This document shows positions 24,431 through 31,617 of a stretch of 48,205 bases of DNA, one piece after another. The notes beneath the pieces were generated by a model, which searched no databases, was not told where the DNA came from, and saw only the letters and a list, made by a program, of their open reading frames with translations. The stretch is from Olsenella_L kribbiana (GTDB taxonomy: Bacteria > Actinomycetota > Coriobacteriia > Coriobacteriales > Atopobiaceae). Each line of letters opens with the position of its first letter. Positions within the stretch are counted from its first letter, which is position 1. The stretch is from contig NZ_JAZGJP010000014.1 of the NCBI RefSeq assembly GCF_036408795.1, positions 1 through 48,205 on the forward strand. The letters run 5' to 3'. A program made the position numbers and the translations under genes.

Positions 24431-24609
24431 GGCAGAAGATGCAGGCTCTGCTCCCTTGAGACAGCCGGCGTCCCTCCGTTTGGGCGCCTCGTTCCTGCGG
24501 CTCACGGAGAAATTTCATCTTGCACCAAGTATCTGGTAGGATGGGGTGAAACATCTGTACGAAGCGGGAGAGCGGGGTTGTGGCCCTTCCGGGAGTGAGG
24601 ACGCAGCCG

Positions 24610-25140
24610 ATGAGGATACTCGTTATCAATGGAAGCCCGCGGGAGCAGGGCAATACGCGCAAGCTCGCAGAAGCCTTTGCGCACGGAGCCGAAGAGGTCG
24701 GCAACGAGATCCTGTTCGTGAATGTCGCGAAGAAGCATATCGCGGGCTGCCAGGGCTGCCAGTACTGCCGCTCGCATGAGGGCAAGTGCGTCCAGCGTGA
24801 CGATATGCAGCCAATACTCAAGGCGCTCGATACCGTCGATATGGTGGTCTTTGCATCTCCGATCTACTGGTTCGATATCACGTCGCAGCTGAAGGCTGTG
24901 ATCGACCGCTTCTATGCAAAGGGCATGAATGGCTTTGCATTCAACCGGGTGGCGCTTCTGCTCGATGCAGATTCCGACCATGTCTTCGATGCAGCCGTGA
25001 GCCAGTACCGCCAGATGTGCAACTATCTGAACTGGAAGAACATGGGCATCATCACGGCACCGAGTCTCGAGAAGCTGGGCGGTATCGCGCAGAGCCCGGC
25101 TCTGAAGGATGCCTATGAGCTCGGCAAGTCGCTGAGGTAG
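24610..25140 (+). CDS. NAD(P)H-dependent flavodoxin-fold oxidoreductase
   Basis: A 176-residue FMN-dependent reductase of the flavodoxin/NADPH-FMN reductase superfamily. The phosphate-binding loop is VINGSPREQGNTRKLA (about 5-20), the cysteine-rich stretch GCQGCQYCRSHEGKC (about 48-62) is like that of iron-sulfur flavoprotein-type reductases, and FASPIYWFDITSQLKAVIDR contacts the flavin. It probably reduces quinones, azo or nitro compounds. ATG 24610 has GTGAGG about nine bases upstream; GTG 24580 is possible. It sits next to the MBL remnant, but they are separate genes. Confidence 0.85.
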   Translation: MRILVINGSPREQGNTRKLAEAFAHGAEEVGNEILFVNVAKKHIAGCQGCQYCRSHEGKCVQRDDMQPILKALDTVDMVVFASPIYWFDITSQLKAVIDRFYAKGMNGFAFNRVALLLDADSDHVFDAAVSQYRQMCNYLNWKNMGIITAPSLEKLGGIAQSPALKDAYELGKSLR

Positions 25141-25210
25141 AAGAGATCCGAGAGAACATGAAGCAGGGCAGCCGGATGGCTGCCCTGCTTCTTTGTGCTG
25201 CTCTCTGCTG

Positions 25211-25786
25211 CTACTCGCTGCGTACGCTCGCGACGTCCATGAGGCAGAAGCGCTCCTTCTGCGTGGCATCGGGATAGCGCGTGCGGTCGACGGGAGACAG
25301 GAACATCTCCTGAGGGCGGATCCAGAGGGCCCCATCGCCGTAGAGCTTGCGGTAGATCACGTACTGCTTGCCGTCTTCGGAGCCTGTCGCTGTTTCCTCG
25401 ACGAGATAGTAGTCGCCCTTGAAATGGCGGTAGATGCCGCCGACCTTGAGTTCCTGCTGGGGAGCCGGCACGGCACGCTCGGAAAGCTCTTCGGGGAAGG
25501 AGGACGCTTCCTCGGCTGGTGCAGTTTCGGGTGCTGCCTGATCGTCCCGAGACGCAGACGCATCTTCCTCGAGCGTGGCAGCTGCCCTCTTCTCGGCTTC
25601 CTTCTCCATCTCCTTGAGCTCGTCTTCGATGATCTTCTCTACCTTCTTGCGGCATTTGCCGCATTTTGAGCCGGCGCCTGTCGCACGCTTCACGTCCTTG
25701 AAGGTCGTGGCTCCCTCATGCACGGCTTCCCGGATCTCGTCCTTCGTGACATGCTTGCAGCTGCAGACCTCTTTGCTCTTTCCCAT
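25211..25786 (-). CDS. BFD-like [2Fe-2S] domain fused to DUF1653
   Basis: A 191-residue protein with two unrelated domains. Residues 1-55 match the bacterioferritin-associated ferredoxin (BFD)-like [2Fe-2S] domain: C8-x-C10 and C42-x2-C45 with the intervening TKDEIREAVHEGATTFKDV helix. Residues 56-110 are a charged, alanine/glutamate-rich linker. Residues about 113-183 match DUF1653 (PF07866): KVGGIYRHFKGDYYLVEE..., YRKLYGDGALWIRPQEMFLSPV, a small beta fold of unknown function usually found alone. AAGGAG lies five bases before the ATG. Redox or iron sensing of the DUF1653 partner is a guess. Confidence 0.85.
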   Translation of the reverse strand: MGKSKEVCSCKHVTKDEIREAVHEGATTFKDVKRATGAGSKCGKCRKKVEKIIEDELKEMEKEAEKRAAATLEEDASASRDDQAAPETAPAEEASSFPEELSERAVPAPQQELKVGGIYRHFKGDYYLVEETATGSEDGKQYVIYRKLYGDGALWIRPQEMFLSPVDRTRYPDATQKERFCLMDVASVRSE

Positions 25787-25907
25787 GGCAGCTCCTTGTC
25801 TGCTGGATTGTTCGGTCACTCCAGTCTGGCAGGAGCAGGGCGGCGGAGAAAGCTTTGGCATCCTCACGTGACAGAGCGGGCGTCTGAACGGGGCAGAAGA
25901 TGCGCCG

Positions 25908-26681
25908 TCAGCGCTTCCTTTTCTGCTCCTCTGCCTTCTCGAGGGCATGGCGGAGGCGCTCGGCGCTTGCTTCGCGGTGCTCCTCCGTATAGGTGCGTAT
26001 GTTTCTGAGTGCCCGCTTCTGCATCGAGGAGAGCTCTTGAGCCGTATGCTTTGCGGCAGCCTCCAGGTCATGCTCGAGAGGACGCCTGCCGGAGGCAAGA
26101 TCGTCGACAGCCGTCTCCATCACGGCGTCGAAGTCGTCACGTCCCCGCTCGACACGCTTCGTGAGGTCGGTGAGGGCAGAGAGGGTGAGTGCCAGGTCTG
26201 CCGACATGAGGCCTGCTGTGGCAAGGGCAATGAGCTCCCAAGCATACTGGGGTAGGGAGGGTGCCGAGGCGGAGACGAAAGGAAAGACGAAGCAATAGAG
26301 AAGGCAGCCTACGGCACCGAAGCAGAGCGCGAAGGGGAGGCAGATTCTGCCGTTGAGATTCAAGGGAATGTTGCTGTAGTCCCACCAGCGGGCATGGAAG
26401 AACTTCTCCAGGACCCAGGATGTCGAGTACTCGAGGACGGCGCTTCCTGCTGCCGAGGCCAGAAAGACCTGCCACCACACCGTATCCTGAGATCCTTTCG
26501 GCAGGACTGACGCCGCTATGATCACGAAGGAAGCGCCGAACCCATAGATTGGGCAGACCGGTCCGAAGAGGAAGCCCCGGTTGTCCCACTTCCTGTTCTT
26601 GATGGCGCAATAGGTACATTCATAGACCCAGCCCAGGACGCTGAAGAGTCCGAACCAGGAGACGATCTGGCAGATATCCAT
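25908..26681 (-). CDS. CmpB-type putative ABC transporter permease (DUF/PF06541)
   Basis: A 257-residue membrane protein. Residues about 1-155 hold four to five transmembrane helices with the family's motifs GWVYECTYCAIKNRKWDNRGFLFGPVCPIYG and WVLEKFFHARWWDYSNIPLNLNGRICLPF (PF06541, annotated as a putative ABC transporter permease though no ATPase is nearby). The last 90 residues form a charged cytoplasmic coiled-coil-like helix. Function unknown. It precedes the [2Fe-2S]-DUF1653 gene by 121 bases in the same direction. Confidence 0.82.
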   Translation of the reverse strand: MDICQIVSWFGLFSVLGWVYECTYCAIKNRKWDNRGFLFGPVCPIYGFGASFVIIAASVLPKGSQDTVWWQVFLASAAGSAVLEYSTSWVLEKFFHARWWDYSNIPLNLNGRICLPFALCFGAVGCLLYCFVFPFVSASAPSLPQYAWELIALATAGLMSADLALTLSALTDLTKRVERGRDDFDAVMETAVDDLASGRRPLEHDLEAAAKHTAQELSSMQKRALRNIRTYTEEHREASAERLRHALEKAEEQKRKR

Positions 26682-26731
26682 GGTCCCTCCGTGCTCGTGT
26701 GGATGCCGTCATTCTCCCATAGAAGGCGTGA

Positions 26732-26770
26732 AAACAAAAAGAGGGGCAGCGCCCTGAGACGCTGTCCCTC
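26732..26770 (-). terminator. Strong intrinsic terminator of hsp20
   Basis: On the minus strand GAGGGACAGCG pairs with CGCTGCCCCTC (one A-C mismatch) and is followed by TTTTTGTTT. It lies 22 bases past the hsp20 stop. Confidence 0.85.
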
Positions 26771-26791
26771 CGTGCAGTCTCATGCGTGAGG

Positions 26792-27223
26792 CTACTGGAT
26801 CTCGACCTTGGTCGCATTCGTCTTCTGCTCTGCGATCTTGGGGACGTTGACGGTGAGCACGCCGTCAGCAAGCTTTGCCGTGATGCCCTCGTTGGCGGCA
26901 TCCTTCAGATACACGCCACGGCTTGCCTGCCACTCCGAGGTCTCCTTCTGCAGGTAGTTCTTGCCCTTGTCCTCGTCGGACTCCCTGTGGTCCACGGAGA
27001 TGGAGAGCCTGCCCTCGTTGAGCTCGACGTCGACCTCATCCTTCGCAACGCCCGGAAGATGGGCCGTCACCGCGTAGTGGTCGCCTGCATCCTCGACGTC
27101 CATCGGGAATGCGTCGGACGCATCCACCGAGAGCACAGGCGCGAAGAAGTCATCGATCGCGCCGAACGGCCATGCCCTGCGGAGAGCCTTCTCGTAGTCG
27201 CTATAGGGAACCATTCCTGCCAT
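26792..27223 (-). CDS. hsp20: Hsp20/alpha-crystallin small heat-shock protein
   Basis: A 143-residue ATP-independent holdase chaperone. The alpha-crystallin domain spans about residues 38-140: DVEDAGDHYAVTAHLPGVAKDEVDVEL, then LSISVDHRESDEDKG and the conserved ADGVLTVNVPK. The C-terminal extension is short and the usual I-x-I is KVEIQ. ATG 27223 has AAGGAG eight bases upstream; the longer open frame is unsupported. Its upstream DNA is A+T-rich with several inverted repeats, suggesting heat- or stress-responsive control. Confidence 0.93.
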   Translation of the reverse strand: MAGMVPYSDYEKALRRAWPFGAIDDFFAPVLSVDASDAFPMDVEDAGDHYAVTAHLPGVAKDEVDVELNEGRLSISVDHRESDEDKGKNYLQKETSEWQASRGVYLKDAANEGITAKLADGVLTVNVPKIAEQKTNATKVEIQ

Positions 27224-27294
27224 CGTTACCACTCCTTCAAGTGTTCCGGAGGCCCTTCTGGACCTCCTCGGGTTTCGCTTATATATATTGCCGG

Positions 27295-27376
27295 CTGAGA
27301 TAGTTTTATACATATAATCTCAGTTTTTCTAAGTTTTCTTAGCGCATTATATCTAAGTGCTTATTACTTAGATATA
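27295..27376 (-). promoter_or_regulatory. Operator region upstream of hsp20, HAIR-like inverted repeat
   Basis: An unusually A+T-rich island. TATATCTAAGT (27348-27358) and ACTTAGATATA (27366-27376) form an 11-bp perfect inverted repeat with a seven-base spacer. The HspR operator HAIR has the layout CTTGAGT-N7-ACTCAAG; here the core is TCTAAGT-N7-ACTTAGA, same spacing. Two further repeats lie closer to the gene: CTAAG-N4-CTTAG (27329-27342) and CTGAGAT-N15-ATCTCAG (27295-27323). Assignment to HspR or another MerR-type repressor is inference. Confidence 0.55.
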
Positions 27377-27397
27377 GGCCTTCCCTATAAAGGTGGA

Positions 27398-27428
27398 GGC
27401 CCTCCTGCAGCAATGCCGCAGAAGGGCC
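27398..27428 (-). terminator. Hairpin after gtrA
   Basis: GGCCCTTCTGCGGC pairs imperfectly with GCTGCAGGAGGGCC on the minus strand, 34 bases past the gtrA stop. The tail (TCCACCTTTAT) is only loosely T-rich. Confidence 0.55.
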
Positions 27429-27461
27429 CAAAGGGGAGGTATGGGGAGATACCAGGAAGCC

Positions 27462-27962
27462 CTATTTGTCCGGAGCGATCCAGAACTTGAGGAGCGGGAA
27501 GCTTACGATGACGGCGAGGAGAGTGTTGACGACAGAAGCGACGGTGCCGGCAAGCTCGGCGCCCATGCCCCACGTACTCTCGCAGAAAGCCGTGACATGG
27601 CCCGGCAGGATTAGGTTCACGACGACGATGACGACAGCGAGGACCGCATACTTCGGTGCGGACTTCGAGAAGTCAGCCGTCGACTTGAAGACCCACTTCA
27701 TCTGGACGAAGAAGTTCACGACCTGTGCCAGCACCTCAGCGATCAGGAAGGTGATGAACCCGCCCAGGCCATGGGAGCCCGGCGTCGTGTAGTCGAAGAT
27801 GAGGAACGAGAACGGGCTCGTCAGCTGCATCGCATTGATGAAGAGCGCCGTGCCGATCCAGGTGCAGATGAAGCGCGTTGCCGTGGAGATGTTGCTCAGC
27901 ACCTGGAACTTGATGAATTCCCAGAGCGTCTCATGCTCCTGGGTCCACGTCTTGAAGCTCAT
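27462..27962 (-). CDS. GtrA-like membrane protein
   Basis: A 166-residue protein with four transmembrane helices in the GtrA/DPMS family (PF04138), which are thought to move polyprenyl-linked sugars across the membrane for cell-surface glycosylation. Seen are FQVLSNISTATRFICTWIGTA in TM1, FITFLIAEVLAQVVNFFVQMKWVFKS (the conserved NF...KWVF element) and the final VSFPLLKFWIA. It starts 35 bases after the GH3 gene in the same direction and has AAGGGA before its ATG, so it is probably cotranscribed with that membrane-anchored enzyme. Confidence 0.85.
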   Translation of the reverse strand: MSFKTWTQEHETLWEFIKFQVLSNISTATRFICTWIGTALFINAMQLTSPFSFLIFDYTTPGSHGLGGFITFLIAEVLAQVVNFFVQMKWVFKSTADFSKSAPKYAVLAVVIVVVNLILPGHVTAFCESTWGMGAELAGTVASVVNTLLAVIVSFPLLKFWIAPDK

Positions 27963-27997
27963 GAAACGAATCCCTTCTCTCGAGGTGGCTGCCTATA

Positions 27998-30541
27998 TCA
28001 GTTGCGGTCCTGCGCTGCGAGGAGCTTCTCGCCCCGTGCGTTGAGCACGAGATTCTTGATGAGCTCGTAGGCAAGCGGCACGAAGAACCAGAGGAACCAG
28101 ACGAGCAGGAAGAAGTCTCCTGCAAAGATCTGGACGATCGCTGCAGGCACAAGGCCGCAGAGTCCCCAGCCCTGGATCTCGCGGACAAGCGCATCGACAA
28201 GACCCATCGACACGAACTGTCCGGCGTTCTTCGCAAGGGCGCGAAGCGGCATGTTGTAGATGAAGAGGACATTCAGGTTCGGACGTCCTTCCTTGGCGCC
28301 CTTCTTCACGAGATGCTGGAGCACGAGCCAGACGATCCAGAAGATCGGGCTCCTGCCGTGGTTGAGGTCGCGGAAGCAGGTGTTCCTGTCGAGCGTCACG
28401 CGCAGCTCAGGAAGCCTCCTGCCGAGGAGCTCCTCGAACTCCTCCTTCGCAATGCCGTGCACAGCACCCGTACGGTACTCGGGGATGTTTCTTCCCATGT
28501 AGGGATCGGGGGCATGCGTATCAGCCAGGAGCACGGCTGCCTTCAAGGCCTGGTGCTCGCTCGATCCGCCGACCTTGACCTCATAGTTGCCGCCTTCGAC
28601 TTCCCAGGCACCCGTCGCCACATTGAAGTAGCGGAAGGCGCGCTCGTCGAGCTCGATGGTCACGGTCTTCTTCTCGCCCGGCTCAAGCGCGACCTTCGCA
28701 AATCCCTTGAGCTCCTCGGCGGGACGGAAGATGCGTGCCTTGGGCTTTGATATATAGACCTCGGCCACCTCGGCGCCAGCACGGGTGCCCGTGTTCTTGA
28801 GATCGAACGTGACCGTTGCGGTGGGGAGCTTTCCTGCCTTCACGTCGGACTGCTTCACATGGACAGAAAGATTGCTGTAGGCAAATGTCGTATAGGAGAG
28901 GCCATAGCCGAACGGGAACGCTACAGGGACCTTCGCCGTCTCGTAGTAGCGGTATCCCACATAGATGCCTTCGCGGTACTGTGCATCGGCATCGTCAGAC
29001 GGGAAGATGCCATCGCAGGGGGTATCTGCGAGAGCCTTCGGCCAGGTCTCTGCAAGCTTGCCGGAGGGGTTCTGGGCACCCGTGAGCACCTCGAGCGCAG
29101 CGCGTGCCCCCGCCTGGCCGCCGAGACCGAGATAGAGAAGGGCCGGCACCTCGTCTGCCCAGTCGGTCGCGACCGCGCCGCCTGAGGAGAGAAGGCAGCA
29201 GATATTGCTGTTCACAGAGCTCAGCTGCTTCACGAGCGCGACCTGGTTTGCCGGAAGCTCGAAGCTCGTCCTGTCCATGCCTTCGGACTCTTCAGACTCA
29301 GGAAGTCCCAGGCAGAGCAGGACGACATCTGCCCTCTCAGCAAGAGCGACTGCCGCCTGGGCACGCTCGGCATTCTTTTCGCCCGAGCGCTCGAAGCCCG
29401 GCTCGTAGCCCACGAAGTCGAGGCCGGAGTCCTGGATGCATTCGAGGAGCGTCTCAAGCTTCGTCGGATTCACGAGCGAGGAGCCGGCACCCTGATAGCG
29501 GGGCTCCTTCGCAAAGTCGCCGATGAGGGCAACCTTCGTCTTTGGTGCAAGCGGCAGGAGCGGCTTCTCCCCTGCCTTCTCGTTCTTGAGAAGGACGATG
29601 CCCGCCGCTGCAGCACGCCCTGCTACCGCATGGTGTCCCTCCTCGTCGAAGGAGGAGGCAGCGTTTGCTGTTGCGTCATGCGTCGAGAGGATGAGCTCGA
29701 GCGCTTCGGAGACACGCCGATCGAGCAGGTCCTGGGAGATCTTGCCATCCTTCACGGCTGCGATGAGCTCGCGGGTGGAGTCGAGTCCCGGTGCCGGCAT
29801 CTCGAAGTGCGATCCTGCGGCGACGCCTGCAACATGGTCGTTCGAGCCGCCCCAGTCGGTCACGACAGCACCCTTGTAGCCCCACTCGCCGTAGAGGATG
29901 TCCTGAAGAAGGTGCGTGTTCTCGTTTGCGTAGACACCGTTGACCCTGTTGTAGCTCGACATGACCGCCTTGGGCGCTGCCTCCTTGACCACGATCTCGA
30001 AGGCCGCAAGATAGATCTCGCGGAGCGTCCTCTCGTCGAGGATGGAGTCGGATGCCTGGCGGCGGGTCTCCTGGCTGTTCGCAGCAAAGTGCTTGACGCA
30101 GGAGCCGACGCCTTTGGACTGGACGCCGCGCACATAGGCGGCAGCCATCTTGCCGGCAAGGTAGGGGTCCTCCGAGTAGTACTCGAAGTCGCGGCCGCCC
30201 AAAGGGCTCCTCTTGATGCAGATGCCCGGTCCGAGAAGCACGTTCACATCCTCGACAGCAGCTTCCTCGCCCAAGGCCTCGCCGACCTCCTCGACAAGAC
30301 CTGTGTCCCAGGTATCTGCCAAGGTCACTGCCGTCGGGAAGCAGGTCGCCGGAAGCGAGCCGCCGATGCCGAGGTGGTTCGCTCCTTCTGCCTGGCGCCT
30401 CAGGCCGTGAGGGCCATCGGAGAAGACGAGCGACGGCACCTCTGCATGCTTGATCTCGCGCGTGCCGAAGGCGGTGGCACCCACGAGCAGGGCGCACTTC
30501 TCCTCGAGCGTCAGCTTCTTGAGTATTGCTTCTGTATCCAA
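27998..30541 (-). CDS. GH3 beta-glucosidase with C-terminal membrane region
   Basis: An 847-residue GH3 enzyme. The TIM-like domain (about 1-290) holds the substrate loop SDGPHGLR, KHFAANSQE and the nucleophile in VVTDWGGSND; an alpha/beta sandwich (about 330-545) and a fibronectin III-like domain (about 590-665, FPFGYGLSYTTFAYSNL onward) follow. The last 120 residues are unusual: hydrophobic helices at FWIVWLVLQHL and IFAGDFFLLVWFLWFFVPLAYEL would anchor it in the membrane, with the catalytic part cytoplasmic since no signal peptide is seen. I chose TTG 30541 because GGGGAGGAAGG lies eight bases upstream. gtrA follows at 35 bases. Confidence 0.88.
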   Translation of the reverse strand: MDTEAILKKLTLEEKCALLVGATAFGTREIKHAEVPSLVFSDGPHGLRRQAEGANHLGIGGSLPATCFPTAVTLADTWDTGLVEEVGEALGEEAAVEDVNVLLGPGICIKRSPLGGRDFEYYSEDPYLAGKMAAAYVRGVQSKGVGSCVKHFAANSQETRRQASDSILDERTLREIYLAAFEIVVKEAAPKAVMSSYNRVNGVYANENTHLLQDILYGEWGYKGAVVTDWGGSNDHVAGVAAGSHFEMPAPGLDSTRELIAAVKDGKISQDLLDRRVSEALELILSTHDATANAASSFDEEGHHAVAGRAAAAGIVLLKNEKAGEKPLLPLAPKTKVALIGDFAKEPRYQGAGSSLVNPTKLETLLECIQDSGLDFVGYEPGFERSGEKNAERAQAAVALAERADVVLLCLGLPESEESEGMDRTSFELPANQVALVKQLSSVNSNICCLLSSGGAVATDWADEVPALLYLGLGGQAGARAALEVLTGAQNPSGKLAETWPKALADTPCDGIFPSDDADAQYREGIYVGYRYYETAKVPVAFPFGYGLSYTTFAYSNLSVHVKQSDVKAGKLPTATVTFDLKNTGTRAGAEVAEVYISKPKARIFRPAEELKGFAKVALEPGEKKTVTIELDERAFRYFNVATGAWEVEGGNYEVKVGGSSEHQALKAAVLLADTHAPDPYMGRNIPEYRTGAVHGIAKEEFEELLGRRLPELRVTLDRNTCFRDLNHGRSPIFWIVWLVLQHLVKKGAKEGRPNLNVLFIYNMPLRALAKNAGQFVSMGLVDALVREIQGWGLCGLVPAAIVQIFAGDFFLLVWFLWFFVPLAYELIKNLVLNARGEKLLAAQDRN

Positions 30542-30706
30542 GAGTCTGCCCTTCCTCCCCTGGGCCAGTTGCATCCAGCCCTCTCTTTTTCTGATTCTCA
30601 AGATAGCCGAAGGAGCGGATGAGATGCCTCTTGCGGCACAAACGGTCACCTCCGCGACGCATGCTGCAGAAAAGAGCCTGAAAGCAGCCAGCAGCGGCTA
30701 CGGCAT

Positions 30707-30745
30707 GAAAAGGCGGATGGACCAAAGGAGGAAGGTCCATCCGCC
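30707..30745 (-). terminator. Terminator of the cellobiose PTS operon
   Basis: On the minus strand a 12-bp perfect stem, GGCGGATGGACC with GGTCCATCCGCC, ten-base loop, followed by TTTTC. It lies 31 bases past the EIIA stop. Confidence 0.85.
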
Positions 30746-30776
30746 GCTCTTGGGGCTTATAGATTGTCTTTTGGCT

Positions 30777-31130
30777 TTACGCCTCGGCGCCTGCCTTTGC
30801 CGCGAGCTTCTTGTAGACGTCGATGAAGTCCTCGGCGAGGACACGGAACGTCTCTGCGCCCATGAGCTGGTCTTCGGCGTGCATGAGAAGCATCGAGAAG
30901 TGAACCGAGCGTCCGCCTACATCATTCGCAAGGAGCTTCAGGTGCACATTGTGGCCTTCGAGGAAGGCGTCGGATCCCTGCTTCATGAGGTCTTCGGCCT
31001 CGTCGAACTTGCCGTCCTTGGCCTTGGAGATGGCATCGATATACATCGACTTCGCGGTTCCCACAGAAGCGATGATCTCGAAGCAGACTTCTTCCATATC
31101 GGGAGTCTCTGTCGTCGTCTCTTCTGCCAT
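30777..31130 (-). CDS. celC: PTS lactose/cellobiose-family EIIA
   Basis: A 117-residue all-helical phosphocarrier that passes phosphate from HPr to EIIB. The phospho-histidine is H84 in LLMHAEDQLMGA, the hallmark of the Lac family; H77 lies in GGRSVHF. The first 12 residues are acidic and Thr-rich. ATG 31130 is used; the GTG three codons upstream overlaps the EIIB stop codon. Only one base separates it from EIIB, so the two are translationally coupled. Last gene of the GH1-IIC-IIB-IIA operon. Confidence 0.93.
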   Translation of the reverse strand: MAEETTTETPDMEEVCFEIIASVGTAKSMYIDAISKAKDGKFDEAEDLMKQGSDAFLEGHNVHLKLLANDVGGRSVHFSMLLMHAEDQLMGAETFRVLAEDFIDVYKKLAAKAGAEA

Positions 31131-31131
31131 G

Positions 31132-31437
31132 CTACTCACCCATGAGCTTCATTGCATCGGCGAGGATCTTCTTCGCGTTCATGCGGCCGTAGTCTGCCAT
31201 TGCGATGACAGTGACGGGAATGCGGCCTGCTGCGACGTCCTCGGCGTCCTTCTTTGCATAGGCGATCTGGGGCCCGAGCATCAGGATGTCTGCGTCATCG
31301 ATCAAATCAAGCGCCTTGTTCAAAGGGTCTGCCTTGATCTCGACGTCGAGGCCCTGCTTTTTTGCCTCTGCCTGCATCTTCTGGACGAGCAGGCTCGTGG
31401 ACATGCCAGCGTTGCATGCCAAAAGGATCTTCTTCAT
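31132..31437 (-). CDS. celA: PTS lactose/cellobiose-family EIIB
   Basis: A 101-residue EIIB with the phospho-cysteine C8 in ILLACNAGMSTSLLV, the P-loop-like motif of the Lac/cellobiose class. The chain length and the MLGPQIAYAKKD segment fit CelA/ChbB proteins. AAGGAG precedes the ATG. It follows EIIC by 180 bases that contain an attenuating hairpin and precedes EIIA by one base. Confidence 0.95.
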   Translation of the reverse strand: MKKILLACNAGMSTSLLVQKMQAEAKKQGLDVEIKADPLNKALDLIDDADILMLGPQIAYAKKDAEDVAAGRIPVTVIAMADYGRMNAKKILADAMKLMGE

Positions 31438-31571
31438 GATTGCACTCCTTATCCCTGTGCCTCAAAAGACTGCGCTCCACCCTAAGAGCGCCTGGCGGCT
31501 TTTTCCGCGCGCCGCCAGCTGCACGTGGCTCTTCTTGCTTTCAGCGTATCTCCCCCAGAAGCTGCCCCAAG

Positions 31572-31594
31572 GGGCCCGCCGGGTGAGCGGGCCC
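31572..31594 (-). other. Hairpin between EIIC and EIIB genes
   Basis: An 8-bp all-G/C stem, GGGCCCGC with GCGGGCCC, and a seven-base loop, 24 bases past the EIIC stop. No T-run, so an mRNA stability or partial attenuation role is likely. It would allow a different level of soluble IIB/IIA and membrane IIC. Confidence 0.5.
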
Positions 31595-31617
31595 AAGGCA
31601 TGGGGGAAGGAGTGAGC

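Noticed and set aside
23609..24505. 298-codon leftward ORF over the LysR-flavodoxin gap
   Set aside because: It mixes frames: only part of the region encodes TetR-like sequence, and in a different register; the ORF as a whole is not a protein.
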